This document shows, in pieces, positions 44,129-52,774 of a DNA stretch of 64,000 bases (its first letter is position 1; each line of letters begins with the position of its first letter). The stretch lies in assembly GCA_020072965.1 (NCBI GenBank), contig JAIQFY010000005.1, positions 248,001 to 312,000 of the forward strand, given 5' to 3'. This DNA is from Terriglobia bacterium. GTDB lineage: Bacteria > Acidobacteriota > Terriglobia > JAIQFV01. The position numbers and the translations under genes were made by a program. A model generated the notes under the pieces. It did no database searches. It had not been told where the DNA came from and saw only the letters and a program-made list of their open reading frames with translations.

Positions 44129-44236
44129 ATGCTCCCTGGAACCGTCTAATATCTTTTTCATTACAGGGTGATCCATCGCATCAGATTTTCACGCGGGGCA
44201 ATGCAGCGCGATGGAATGAGAATTGAGGAGCGAAAG

Positions 44237-44956
44237 ATGGAAACGTACCAGGAAACCTTGGACAAGCTGGTAGCGGGGCTTAAGTCGGCATTCGGTGACG
44301 AGTTGGAATCGGTCATCCTGTATGGATCAGCCGCTTCCAATGAATATCATGTCAAGCACTCGGACTTGAATGTCCTCATCGTGGTCAAGAATTCCACCTT
44401 TCATAAAGTGGGCCGGGCGAGCGACATTGCCCGATGGTGGAACCGGACGGGCAATCCGCCTCCGTTGTTTTTCACCGCCCACGAGCTCACGGAATCGGCC
44501 GATGTTTTTCCGATCGAGTTCAGTGATATGAAGGACGCCCACCGTGTTCTTTTTGGGCAGGACCCCTTGAAGGATGTCGAAATTGATCACACCCATCAGC
44601 GACTGGAATGTGAACATGAGTTGCGCGGAAAACTCTTGAATCTCCGCAGCCGCTACGTGTTGGTGACTGGAGATCGCCGGGAATCCCTGCGTCTGCTGTC
44701 CCAGTCGATTTCGTCGTTCGCGGTCCTGTTCCGTCACGCCTTGCACCTGGTGGGGCGTGCGGCATCGGTTCAGAAAAAGGAAATATTTGAATTCTCGGCC
44801 GAGGAATTCAAGTTCGATGCGGCTCCCTTCCTCCAGATTCTGGACTTTCGAAGGGGAGAGTTGGAACTCAAGGATTCGGACGTGGATCCATTGTTCGAAA
44901 AGTACTTCGAGGCGATCGGGAAGGTCATCGAACGCGTCGATGCGCTGGCGTCCTAG
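44237..44956 (+). CDS. Nucleotidyltransferase-fold protein
   Basis: A 239-aa protein with an N-terminal minimal nucleotidyltransferase domain: LYGSAASNEYHVKHSDLNVLIVV (residues 28-50), the GS motif at 30-31 and D43. In active enzymes the acidic pair is DxD; here the second position is N45, so catalysis may be weak or lost. The C-terminal half is helical (about residues 120-239) and could be a substrate or HEPN-like region, though I cannot assign it. The ATG at 44237 has GGAG 6 bases upstream. It is placed between a TPM gene and lemA, with short gaps, suggesting one operon. The modified target is unknown. Confidence 0.75.
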   Translation: METYQETLDKLVAGLKSAFGDELESVILYGSAASNEYHVKHSDLNVLIVVKNSTFHKVGRASDIARWWNRTGNPPPLFFTAHELTESADVFPIEFSDMKDAHRVLFGQDPLKDVEIDHTHQRLECEHELRGKLLNLRSRYVLVTGDRRESLRLLSQSISSFAVLFRHALHLVGRAASVQKKEIFEFSAEEFKFDAAPFLQILDFRRGELELKDSDVDPLFEKYFEAIGKVIERVDALAS

Positions 44957-44986
44957 CCTCAACTAACAACGGTTTGGAGGATTCTT

Positions 44987-45574
44987 ATGGGAAAAAAATT
45001 CTTGATTGGGTTGCTGGTGGTGGTGGTGTTCCTGGGACTGGTGGGCATCATTCTTGTAGGGCAGTACATCACGGTGCGCAATAATCTGGTTCAAAAGCGC
45101 GAGGACGTGCGACAAAAATGGTCCCAGGTGGAGAATGTCATGCAGCGTCGCGCCGACTTGATTCCAAACCTCGTGGCCACGGTGAAGGGTTATGCCACGC
45201 ATGAGCAAAAAGTGTTCGATGACATCGCGGCGGCGCGCGCGGCCTTGGGAGGCGCGCGATCACCGCAGGAAGCCATTGCCGCCAATGGACGGTTGGATAC
45301 CGCGCTGAGCCGACTTTTGGTCGTGGTGGAGAACTATCCGAACTTAAAGGCGGATCAACAATTCTTGAGTCTCCAGGCCCAGTTGGAGGGGACCGAGAAC
45401 CGCATCGCCCAGGAGCGGCGCCGGTACAACGAGGCGATCCAGGATTACAACACCTACTTGCAACTCTTCCCTCACAACATCTTTGCTTCGATAAGCGGTT
45501 TCACTTACAACAACGACTACTTCAAGGCGAGCGAAGGGGCGAAGGAAGTGCCCAAGGTCGACTTCAGCAAGTAG
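44987..45574 (+). CDS. lemA: LemA family membrane protein
   Basis: A 195-aa protein. A single N-terminal transmembrane helix (residues 4-27) is followed by a soluble helical bundle. NNLVQKREDVRQKWSQVENVMQRRADLIPNLVATVKGYATHE is the family hallmark, and ENRIAQERRRYNEAIQDYNTYLQLFP is the second. The start has GGAGG 7 bases upstream, 30 bases after the nucleotidyltransferase stop. LemA and TPM proteins are commonly encoded together, which supports a shared membrane role whose nature is not established. Confidence 0.93.
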   Translation: MGKKFLIGLLVVVVFLGLVGIILVGQYITVRNNLVQKREDVRQKWSQVENVMQRRADLIPNLVATVKGYATHEQKVFDDIAAARAALGGARSPQEAIAANGRLDTALSRLLVVVENYPNLKADQQFLSLQAQLEGTENRIAQERRRYNEAIQDYNTYLQLFPHNIFASISGFTYNNDYFKASEGAKEVPKVDFSK

Positions 45575-45601
45575 GGTGGAAGCGGGGTTTGATACGGATC
45601 C

Positions 45602-46798
45602 TCAATTCGAAGCGGAAGCGGAATCGGGAGGGGGAGCTTTCTTCTTCATGAAGAACATGGTTCTAAAGAAATTTTTGACTTTTTGGCCAAACGAATTTCG
45701 CCTCGCCGGCTTCGGCAGGGTCTCGGCAGAAACCGCCATTGTCGCTGACATCACCGGCGCCGTTCCGGTTGAGTCTCTGGCTGGTCCTGCCTCCGGGGCG
45801 GGTGCCTTGTTTTGAGCAGGAGGCGGGCTTGTCGGGGCGAGCGAGGCAGCCGGCAGGCTCGCGGAGGGGGGCGGATCGATCCGAGCTGGAGCCGGGTTTG
45901 CTGCAACGAGCGAGGGAACCGCCGGTCGCACCTGAGAATCCTGACGCTCAATAACGCGAGCTTGTTGGCGAACTGTATTTCCGAGGGGCTGCTGTGGCGG
46001 CCGATTATTCTCATCCGTGGCAGTGGTCAGGGCGGAAGGCAACTTCTCCTGAGTCGGAACCGCCTGATCGGGTGGAGGTGTCGAAGCAGGCTCCGGGCTG
46101 GGCATCACAGGTGGGGGTTGCTTCGCCGTGAGGGGCGTAACGGCCGCGCTCATGGGAACTGATTTCGTACAACCACAATCCAGGCCCTTCGAAATGCGCG
46201 CGGTGCTGGCCTGACCGGACTGCAGTTGTACCGAGGAGCCGGCAGGGAGGTCCAGCGACTGGCCATTGAGCAGATCGGATATCTTCACACTCCCCGCAAA
46301 ATTCTGAACACACAATCCCCCCCGCGAGTCGAGACTCACCACGCCTTGTTTCCGGCCTGCAGCGATCGATTTCCATTCCACGGCGAGGTCGGGAGTCAAG
46401 ACTCGATCTGTCGTCGGGGACGAAAGATCAAGACTGAGGGTTCCGGAGTTCATTGCGTACAGCAGGGTGTTCTGAGATTTCAGCAGGGAGAGCGAAGTCC
46501 GTCCGCAGAAACCCGCCACCCCGCTTGAATCTTCCATCTGCAACAGAGCGATTCCGGCCTGGATTGTAATCTTGGTTCCGCTGAAGACAAGAGGAGTCGG
46601 ATCTTCAAAATCTTCTTTGGGAGAAGTCCAGGTGGCACGTCCTTCGATGGACACCGGGTCACTGCTCAACAGCCGACCAATGGCCGGCGCAGGCCTGCCG
46701 GATTGCGCGGTGAGCAGGACATTGAGCATCACGAGCATGAGCCACGCGGCAGTCCGCCGCAGCCACTCCAAGGCACTTCTGTTCAACCCTGGAATCAC
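45602..46798 (-). CDS. FecR-like exported protein with proline-rich tail, 398 aa
   Basis: Not firmly recognised. A GTG start at 46798 is chosen because AGGAGG lies 6 bases upstream; the first upstream ATG (46831) has no ribosome site. A signal peptide follows (LEWLRRTAAWLMLVMLNVLLTAQ). The middle (to about residue 195) is beta-rich, with PLVFSGTKITIQAGIALLQM, VEWKSIAAGRKQGVVSLDS and SSVQLQSGQ elements reminiscent of FecR/DUF4384-like surface sensors, though this is tentative. From about residue 215 to 350 it is Pro/Ala/Ser-rich low complexity, ending in a basic FGQKVKNFFRTMFF segment. It is convergent with lemA. A promoter is proposed at 46932-46960. Confidence 0.7.
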   Translation of the reverse strand: MIPGLNRSALEWLRRTAAWLMLVMLNVLLTAQSGRPAPAIGRLLSSDPVSIEGRATWTSPKEDFEDPTPLVFSGTKITIQAGIALLQMEDSSGVAGFCGRTSLSLLKSQNTLLYAMNSGTLSLDLSSPTTDRVLTPDLAVEWKSIAAGRKQGVVSLDSRGGLCVQNFAGSVKISDLLNGQSLDLPAGSSVQLQSGQASTARISKGLDCGCTKSVPMSAAVTPLTAKQPPPVMPSPEPASTPPPDQAVPTQEKLPSALTTATDENNRPPQQPLGNTVRQQARVIERQDSQVRPAVPSLVAANPAPARIDPPPSASLPAASLAPTSPPPAQNKAPAPEAGPARDSTGTAPVMSATMAVSAETLPKPARRNSFGQKVKNFFRTMFFMKKKAPPPDSASASN

Positions 46799-46931
46799 CT
46801 CGTTCCTCCTGAGGAGTGCGGGGACAGGCATCGCTGGCAGGTGTGAGTGAGCGCAACGATGCTTGGAGAAGATGTTTTCATCCGCGTTGTGGAAGCTTGA
46901 AGGATAACTCCGCCTTTGCTTGTGCATCGCG

Positions 46932-46960
46932 AATCTATCAAATCTCCTCCCACAGTTCAA
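46932..46960 (-). promoter_or_regulatory. Promoter for the FecR-like gene
   Basis: Minus strand -35 TTGAAC (46955-46960), a 17-base spacer and -10 TAGATT (46932-46937). It lies in the divergent region 46799-47280, which contains no gene and also houses the mraZ promoter. Confidence 0.5.
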
Positions 46961-47147
46961 GCACGCGTTCCGGAAGCATCACGCGGACCTCCTCTGGCTG
47001 CTCCCTCCAAAGTAATTCGTTTCGACTTGTGTGGTCAGAACCGCAAATTGTGGGATGACCCCGGCCCCGCCATTCAACGGCTGGTATGAATGGGTGTAAT
47101 TCGGGCGCCTCAAAGGACCTTTCCCTGAGACAAGTTACAGATTTCCC

Positions 47148-47176
47148 TTGACATTACAAGTAGAGCACCCTATATT
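47148..47176 (+). promoter_or_regulatory. Promoter of the dcw cluster (PmraZ)
   Basis: Consensus -35 TTGACA (47148-47153), a 17-base spacer and -10 TATATT (47171-47176). The transcript start is near 47183, giving a leader of about 98 bases before mraZ. Confidence 0.8.
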
Positions 47177-47180
47177 TTGG

Positions 47181-47210
47181 TGGTCAAAAGTGGGAGAAAG
47201 TAGTCTTTTT
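47181..47210 (+). promoter_or_regulatory. MraZ-box-like triple repeat
   Basis: Three adjacent 10-base units, TGGTCAAAAG, TGGGAGAAAG and TAGTCTTTTT, sharing a T-R-G-start with A-rich ends in the first two. They overlap the predicted transcript start of mraZ. MraZ is known to repress its own operon through tandem TGGGN-type direct repeats with 10-base period. Confidence 0.65.
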
Positions 47211-47280
47211 TAGCCAAGTATTGTAATTTTAAGCCTTTCCTGTTCAAACTTAATCCTTCAATCGATTTCTGGAAATCCCC

Positions 47281-47721
47281 ATGCTCCGCGGCAACTATCT
47301 GGCGACGGTCGATGAAAAAGGGCGGCTGAAAATTCCGACGGTCTTCCGCAATGCCCTCCTGGAAGATTACACCAACGAATTCTACGTGACCAGTCCGAAC
47401 GGGGACTCAGCCCGCATTTATCCGATGGCGGAGTGGGTGAAGATTGAAGAGAAACTGGCGCGTCTCTCCACGTTTCATCGGACCAAAAAGAAATTCTTGA
47501 ATCGCACCAACTATTTCGGACAGGTCGTGGAGATGGACAACCAGGGCCGTGTCCTCATTCCCGCCCCACTGCGCGAAGCGGCGCAGATGAAGGGGGATGT
47601 GGCGGTGTTAGGCCAGTTGCTGTACCTCGACGTGTGGAACAACGACCGCTTCATGAATGATATCAAGAGCAATCCATTGACGGAAGAGGATGAGAAGATC
47701 CTCGAAGAGCTTGGAATTTAG
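47281..47721 (+). CDS. mraZ: Transcriptional regulator MraZ
   Basis: A 146-aa AbrB/MraZ-fold DNA-binding protein with two copies of the domain: LRGNYLATVDEKGRLKIPTVFRNAL (residues 2-26) and FGQVVEMDNQGRVLIPAPLREAA (about 80-102). Both show the D-x-K/Q-G-R-x-x-I-P signature. It represses the dcw operon by binding tandem repeats upstream of itself; such repeats are seen at 47181-47210. The ribosome site is weak (CTGGAAA). Its stop codon touches the rsmH start codon, so these two are translationally coupled. Confidence 0.96.
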   Translation: MLRGNYLATVDEKGRLKIPTVFRNALLEDYTNEFYVTSPNGDSARIYPMAEWVKIEEKLARLSTFHRTKKKFLNRTNYFGQVVEMDNQGRVLIPAPLREAAQMKGDVAVLGQLLYLDVWNNDRFMNDIKSNPLTEEDEKILEELGI

Positions 47722-48633
47722 ATGGTGGATGACGCCCCTCATCATCCCGTCCTGGTGGAAGAGGTTTTGAATTATGTGCACTGGCGAGAAGGCGGAATTT
47801 ACATTGATGCGACCCTGGGAGCGGGTGGTCATGCCGGGGCCCTCCTCAGGTCCGATCCCCGCGCCCGCGTTCTCGGGTTCGACGTGGACGCGGCCGCTCT
47901 CGATCTCGCCCGCCAGCGTCTGAAGGTGTACGGGGATCGGTTTCAAGCGATCCACTCCAACTTTACTGAAATGGCCACTTATCTGAAAGAGCAGGAAATG
48001 CGATGTGTTGACGGGATCCTCGCTGATCTCGGGATGTCGTCCATGCAGTTGGACCATGCGGAGCGTGGATTCAGTTTTCTGGTGGAAGGCCCCCTGGATA
48101 TGCGAATGGACACCCGCCAGGCTTTGCGGGCAGAGGACGTTGTCAACCACTTTTCGGAAACGGTACTCGCTGATTTGATCTATCACTACGGGGAAGAGCG
48201 TTGTTCCCGGCGCATTGCCCGGGCCATTGTCTCTCATCGTCCTCTTTCAAGCACCACCCAGCTGGCGGAAGTGGTAGCCCGTTCCTTTCGGAGCAGTCGG
48301 CGGCAGCGGATTCATCCGGCCACGCGGACTTTTCAAGCGTTGCGCATCGCGGTCAACGAGGAACTCAACAGCCTGTCTCGTTTTCTGGATGAAATCCCCG
48401 TGTTGCTGTCTCCGGGGGGCCGCGCTGTCATCATCAGCTTCCACTCCCTCGAGGACCGGCCGGTCAAGCAGGCGTTCCGGGAGTGGCAAAAACGGGGCTG
48501 GGTGCGCATTCTTACCCCTCATGTCGTGACCTCCTCAGAAACCGAGAAACGAACCAACCCGCGCAGCCGGAGTGCCAGGTTGCGTGCTGCCGAAAGAAGT
48601 AGCCAGGCGTTAGACACTGCGGTTGAAAAATAA
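47722..48633 (+). CDS. rsmH: 16S rRNA m4C1402 methyltransferase RsmH
   Basis: SAM-dependent methylase (303 aa) of the ribosomal decoding site. HHPVLVEEVLNYVHWREGGIYIDATLGAGGHAGALL is the SAM-binding opening with the GAGGH motif. DGILADLGMSSMQLDHAERGFSF and DMRMDTRQALRAEDVVNHF are diagnostic blocks. The C-terminal VIISFHSLEDRPVKQAF and TNPRSRSARLRAAER complete the family. The ATG follows the mraZ stop without a gap. ftsL begins 16 bases beyond the stop. Confidence 0.96.
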   Translation: MVDDAPHHPVLVEEVLNYVHWREGGIYIDATLGAGGHAGALLRSDPRARVLGFDVDAAALDLARQRLKVYGDRFQAIHSNFTEMATYLKEQEMRCVDGILADLGMSSMQLDHAERGFSFLVEGPLDMRMDTRQALRAEDVVNHFSETVLADLIYHYGEERCSRRIARAIVSHRPLSSTTQLAEVVARSFRSSRRQRIHPATRTFQALRIAVNEELNSLSRFLDEIPVLLSPGGRAVIISFHSLEDRPVKQAFREWQKRGWVRILTPHVVTSSETEKRTNPRSRSARLRAAERSSQALDTAVEK

Positions 48634-48649
48634 TTCTCAGGAGCATTTC

Positions 48650-49069
48650 ATGAACGACGTATTTTACCTCAAACCTGTAGACAACTCACGGATTCGGAAG
48701 CCGATCGATTTAAGGATGAGCCTGGAGCTCGGATCCTGGCTGCTGGTGGCCTCGGTGCTAGTGATCGCCCTTCTGCTCCAGGCATGGGAGCGCGTGGAAA
48801 TCCGCCAGATCGGCTATCACACCGAGCAAGTCCGCTCCGAAACGGATTCAGTCCAGCAGGAGAACCATCTCCTCCTGGTGGAGCGGGCGGCCCTGCGGAG
48901 TCCGCGCCGAATTGACAGCCTGGCGCGGGTCAACCTGGGAATGACATTTCCGCAGCAACAACAAACGATTGTCCTGGATGCCACTCATACCCTCGGCGAC
49001 CAGCCCGTTATGGCCCAGGTCCGTTCCGCGGGAGCGGCGATCCCCCCCAAACCTCGCGGCGTGGAATAA
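48650..49069 (+). CDS. ftsL: Cell division protein FtsL
   Basis: A 139-aa bitopic protein of the divisome core with a short cytoplasmic tail, one transmembrane helix (about residues 28-47, LGSWLLVASVLVIALLLQAW) and a periplasmic heptad helix (VEIRQIGYHTEQVRSETDSVQQENHLLLVERAALRS). This is the leucine-zipper-like region that pairs with the FtsB-type partner and positions FtsI and FtsW. The sequence is poorly conserved in the family, so the call rests on size, topology and position between rsmH and ftsI. The ATG at 48650 is decided by CAGGAG 7 bases upstream. The C-terminal tail after the coil is Pro-containing and likely unstructured. Confidence 0.85.
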   Translation: MNDVFYLKPVDNSRIRKPIDLRMSLELGSWLLVASVLVIALLLQAWERVEIRQIGYHTEQVRSETDSVQQENHLLLVERAALRSPRRIDSLARVNLGMTFPQQQQTIVLDATHTLGDQPVMAQVRSAGAAIPPKPRGVE

Positions 49070-49135
49070 GGAACGGGTTTTTTTCAATCTTTGATCCTTC
49101 CGTGGAACGACTCTTAAGATCCGTGAGTGCTCTTC

Positions 49136-51226
49136 ATGCCCTCTCAGTTCAAAAAACTCGCACAGGCCAGAATACTGATTCTCGGAAGCGTGATGCTGTT
49201 GTGGTCCTTTGTGATTCTTGTGCGGTTGTTCGACCTGCAGGTGGTGAGGCATGGAGAGATGATGGACAAGGCCCTCCGGCAACAACAGCATGTCGTCAAT
49301 ATCGTCCCCCATCGGGGTGTAATCTACGACCGCCAGCACCGTGAGCTGGCGATCAGTGTGGACGTTGACTCCCTCGCCGCATGGGGCAGCCAGATCAAGG
49401 ACCCCAAGTCGCTGGCGCACAGCCTTGCCCGCCTTCTCCACATGGATCCCAATGAAATTGAATCGAAGCTCAGTTCGACCCGGGGATTTGTGTGGATCAA
49501 GCGAAAGCTCGAGAAACCGGAAGCGGACGCGGTTCGGGCCCTCAACCTGAAGGGCCTGGAATTCATCAAGGAGTGCAAGCGGTTCTATCCGAAACGGGAA
49601 CTCGCGGCCCAGGTGCTGGGTTACGTGGGGCTCGACAATGAGGGGCTGGGAGGGATTGAGCATTATTATGACAGCAAGATCAAGGGGGCGCCGGGCCATT
49701 TCTTTGTGCTGGTAGATGCCCGGCGTCAACGGTACGGCCGCAGGGAGAGCAGCCGGTTTCCAGGCGATGACGCCATCCTCACCATTGATGAAAACATCCA
49801 GTACATCGCCCAGAAGGCACTGGATGCCGCGATGGAGGCGACCCGCTCCGAAGGGGGCACGGCCATCGTCATGAATCCCCGGACCGGGGAGATCCTCGCC
49901 CTTGCAAATTCTCCCGATTTCAATCCCAACAGCTACAAGGCCACGCATCCCGATACTTGGAAGAACCGGGCTGTGCAATCCATTTATGAGCCCGGTTCCA
50001 CATTCAAGATTATTACTGTGGCTGCCGCCCTGGAAGAAGGGTTGACAAGGCCCGACGAGGTGATCGACTGTCAGATGGGAGCAATCGTTCTGGCAGGCCA
50101 CACGATCCACGACCATGAGCGACTGGGGGCGCTGACCGTCAATCAGATCATCGAGAAATCCAGCGACGTGGGGGCCATCAAACTGGGATTGCGCCTGGGT
50201 GACGAGCGGCTCTACAAGTTCATCCGGGCCTTCGGATTTGGATCGCCCACCGGCGTTGATGTCCCCGGCGAAGCCAGGGGCATCGCCCGCGATCCCAGTC
50301 AATGGTCGAAGATTTCGGTGGGCGCCATTTCGATGGGGCAGGAAGTGGGGGTTACCCCGCTGCAGCTTCTTCGCGCGGTATCGACGATTGCCAATGACGG
50401 TGTCGCGGTGCGGCCTTATCTTGCCAAATCCATCGTCGATGCCAATGGGAAATTGGTGCTCTCGAATACGCCCCAGTATGAACAGGTCATTAGCGCGCGC
50501 ACGGCGGTGATGATGAAGAAGATGCTGGAGGGCGTCGTGTTGGAGGGGACGGGTCGAAAAGCAAGGCTGGAAGGCTATACCGCTGCGGGCAAAACGGGAA
50601 CGGCGCAAAAGACTGATCCCCAGACAGGCCGCTACTACCACAACAAATACGTGGCCTCGTTTGCCGGATTCACTCCGGTGAATAATCCCGAACTAGCCAT
50701 TATTGTGGTGCTGGATTCACCGGAAGGGTATCTCCACCAGGGGGGTCAGGTGGCCGCGCCGGTGTGGAAAGAAATCGCCGAGCAAACCCTGCGATACTTG
50801 GGCGTTCCTCCCGAATTGCCCTTGATGAATGTGGCCCGGAAGACGGCGCCTGCGGTGGCCAGTGCCGAAGTTTTGGATTTCGAGTCGAACGAGGTCCCCG
50901 AAACCGGCCAGACCCAGGCCACTCCGGACCCTGTCGTGCCGTCAAACTACGCGGTCCGGCCTGTCGCGGATTCAGGAAATACGGGGGAGACCCGGGTCGA
51001 AGAAGAACAGTCATTCCGGGCAACGGCGAATACCATTCCGGTCCCCAGCCTTTTGGGAAAATCGCTGCGTGAAGCAGCGGTCGATTGTCAGCAAGTGGGG
51101 CTGGAGCTGGGGGTGGTAGGGTCGGGATTTGTCGTCACGCAGCATCCCGTCGCGGGGGCATTGGTGCCGCCTCACTCCCGGGTCGTTGCCAAATTTGCCC
51201 GGAAACCGGAAAGGGGCGCCCTGTAA
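49136..51226 (+). CDS. ftsI: Division-specific peptidoglycan transpeptidase FtsI (PBP3-type) with PASTA domain
   Basis: Class B penicillin-binding protein, 696 aa from the ATG at 49136 (a GTG at 49127 is also possible). An N-terminal membrane anchor is at about residues 15-35. A dimerisation domain follows with IVPHRGVIYDRQHRELA, and then the transpeptidase: the serine nucleophile S288 in EPGSTFKI, the SSD motif at 342-344 and KTGTAQ at 486-491. A C-terminal PASTA domain (VPSLLGKSLREAAVDCQQVGLELG..., about residues 625-690) is preceded by a low-complexity linker. It makes septal cross-links with FtsW, encoded in the same cluster. Confidence 0.95.
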   Translation: MPSQFKKLAQARILILGSVMLLWSFVILVRLFDLQVVRHGEMMDKALRQQQHVVNIVPHRGVIYDRQHRELAISVDVDSLAAWGSQIKDPKSLAHSLARLLHMDPNEIESKLSSTRGFVWIKRKLEKPEADAVRALNLKGLEFIKECKRFYPKRELAAQVLGYVGLDNEGLGGIEHYYDSKIKGAPGHFFVLVDARRQRYGRRESSRFPGDDAILTIDENIQYIAQKALDAAMEATRSEGGTAIVMNPRTGEILALANSPDFNPNSYKATHPDTWKNRAVQSIYEPGSTFKIITVAAALEEGLTRPDEVIDCQMGAIVLAGHTIHDHERLGALTVNQIIEKSSDVGAIKLGLRLGDERLYKFIRAFGFGSPTGVDVPGEARGIARDPSQWSKISVGAISMGQEVGVTPLQLLRAVSTIANDGVAVRPYLAKSIVDANGKLVLSNTPQYEQVISARTAVMMKKMLEGVVLEGTGRKARLEGYTAAGKTGTAQKTDPQTGRYYHNKYVASFAGFTPVNNPELAIIVVLDSPEGYLHQGGQVAAPVWKEIAEQTLRYLGVPPELPLMNVARKTAPAVASAEVLDFESNEVPETGQTQATPDPVVPSNYAVRPVADSGNTGETRVEEEQSFRATANTIPVPSLLGKSLREAAVDCQQVGLELGVVGSGFVVTQHPVAGALVPPHSRVVAKFARKPERGAL

Positions 51227-51280
51227 TCCAGGGTGCACTCTCTTCCCGTCGTAACCCTCTCAAGGAGGTAAGCGAAGCGG

Positions 51281-52774
51281 TTGACACCCTTAAATGAGCT
51301 CCTGGCCTCTCTGCGACCCATCGAGATCATCGGACCGACGGCGGTACCGATATCGCAGATCTGTTGTGATTCGCGGCAGGTCGGAAAAGGAAGCCTCTTT
51401 TTCGCCCTGCGAGGGGAGCGGCTGGATGGGAACCGTTTCGTGCAGGCGGCCATTGATCGGGGGGCGGTCGCGGTGGTCACCGACGGGGTCGGGGAGGGGA
51501 GTCCCCCAGGGAATGTGTGCCTGCTCCGGGTGCGAGATGCGCGTCAATCCATGGCGCTGGTGGCATCCGCCTTTCAGGGTCATCCCAGCCGGGCGCTGCA
51601 GCTGGTGGGGATTACGGGGACCAACGGAAAAACAACAACGAGTTATGTGCTGCATTCGATCTTTCAAGCGCGGCAGGAATGCGCGGGATTGATGGGAACA
51701 ATTGAAAGTCTCCTGGGGGGCCGATCCATGCCGTCGAAAAACACCACCCCCGAGTCCATTGACGTGCAAGGGTTCCTGGCGGCGGTCCGTGATCAGGGGT
51801 GCCGCCGTGCTGTCATGGAGGTGTCCTCCCATGCTCTGGAGATGCACCGGGTGGATGGCTGCGAGTTTGCTGTGGCGGTATTCACCAATCTCACACGCGA
51901 CCATCTTGATTTCCATCAAACCATGGACCGCTACTTCGATGCCAAGCGGAAACTGTTCTTTGGAACGGAAAGTCCTCCCCCCGAGTGGGCGGTTCTCAAC
52001 GTGGACGACGACTATGGAGTCCGGCTGAACGCCGAAGTGCCTTCGAAGAAGATAACCTACGGCGTGCGCCAGGCCGCCGATGTTCACGCGAGTTCGGTTG
52101 AGTTTTCATTTGAAGGAATGAAGTTGACAGCCTTGACGCCGAAAGGGCCGATCCCGATCGAGTCGACCCTTATGGGAACTCCAAACGTGTACAACATCCT
52201 GGCGGCTGTTGCCTCCTCGATCGCGATGGGGATTGACATGGAAATGATACGAGACGGAATCCGAAATCTCAGCTCTGTCCCGGGACGATTCGAAAGGGTC
52301 GAGTGTGGCCAACCCTTCACGGTGGTTGTCGACTATGCGCATACTGATGACGCGCTGCGGAATGTCATCACAACCGCGCGCGGGCTGACCAAGCACCGGG
52401 TGATCACCGTGTTTGGCTGTGGAGGAGAGCGGGACCGCACCAAGCGGCCACTCATGGGCGAAGTTGCGGGACGCCTCAGTGATTTTACGGTCCTTACCTC
52501 GGACAATCCCCGGAGTGAAGATCCCCTGCGCATCATCGCCGACGCTGTGGTGGGACTTCAACGGGCGACCGACCGCTACGCCGTCGAGCCGGACCGGGGC
52601 AACGCCATTCGACGTGCCCTGGAGGAGGCCCGCGAGGGCGACATCGTGCTGCTGGCCGGCAAAGGGCATGAGACCTATCAGGTCCTGTCAGATCGGACGG
52701 TTCATTTTGATGACCGGGAAGTGGCGCGCGAAATACTATCCGGACTGGGCTATTCATCGACGGTATGCAACTAA
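51281..52774 (+). CDS. murE: UDP-MurNAc-tripeptide synthetase MurE, meso-DAP type
   Basis: Adds the third residue to the peptidoglycan stem peptide (497 aa). The ATP loop is GTNGKTTTS near residue 111, the carbamate-lysine region lies in the middle domain (SSHALEMHRVDG, FTNLTRDHLDFH), and the C-terminal ligase domain carries DNPR at 408-411. That motif is the diagnostic for meso-diaminopimelate and not lysine. The start is a TTG because an in-frame TAA at 51269 blocks anything further upstream and no ATG is close. AAGGAGG lies 12 bases before the TTG, a long spacing. Its stop overlaps the murF start by 10 bases. Confidence 0.96.
   Translation: MTPLNELLASLRPIEIIGPTAVPISQICCDSRQVGKGSLFFALRGERLDGNRFVQAAIDRGAVAVVTDGVGEGSPPGNVCLLRVRDARQSMALVASAFQGHPSRALQLVGITGTNGKTTTSYVLHSIFQARQECAGLMGTIESLLGGRSMPSKNTTPESIDVQGFLAAVRDQGCRRAVMEVSSHALEMHRVDGCEFAVAVFTNLTRDHLDFHQTMDRYFDAKRKLFFGTESPPPEWAVLNVDDDYGVRLNAEVPSKKITYGVRQAADVHASSVEFSFEGMKLTALTPKGPIPIESTLMGTPNVYNILAAVASSIAMGIDMEMIRDGIRNLSSVPGRFERVECGQPFTVVVDYAHTDDALRNVITTARGLTKHRVITVFGCGGERDRTKRPLMGEVAGRLSDFTVLTSDNPRSEDPLRIIADAVVGLQRATDRYAVEPDRGNAIRRALEEAREGDIVLLAGKGHETYQVLSDRTVHFDDREVAREILSGLGYSSTVCN

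Noticed and set aside
48848-50641. Large minus-strand frame (597 aa) across ftsL and ftsI
   Set aside because: Antisense to clear dcw genes whose motifs are intact; long reverse frames are common in this codon usage.
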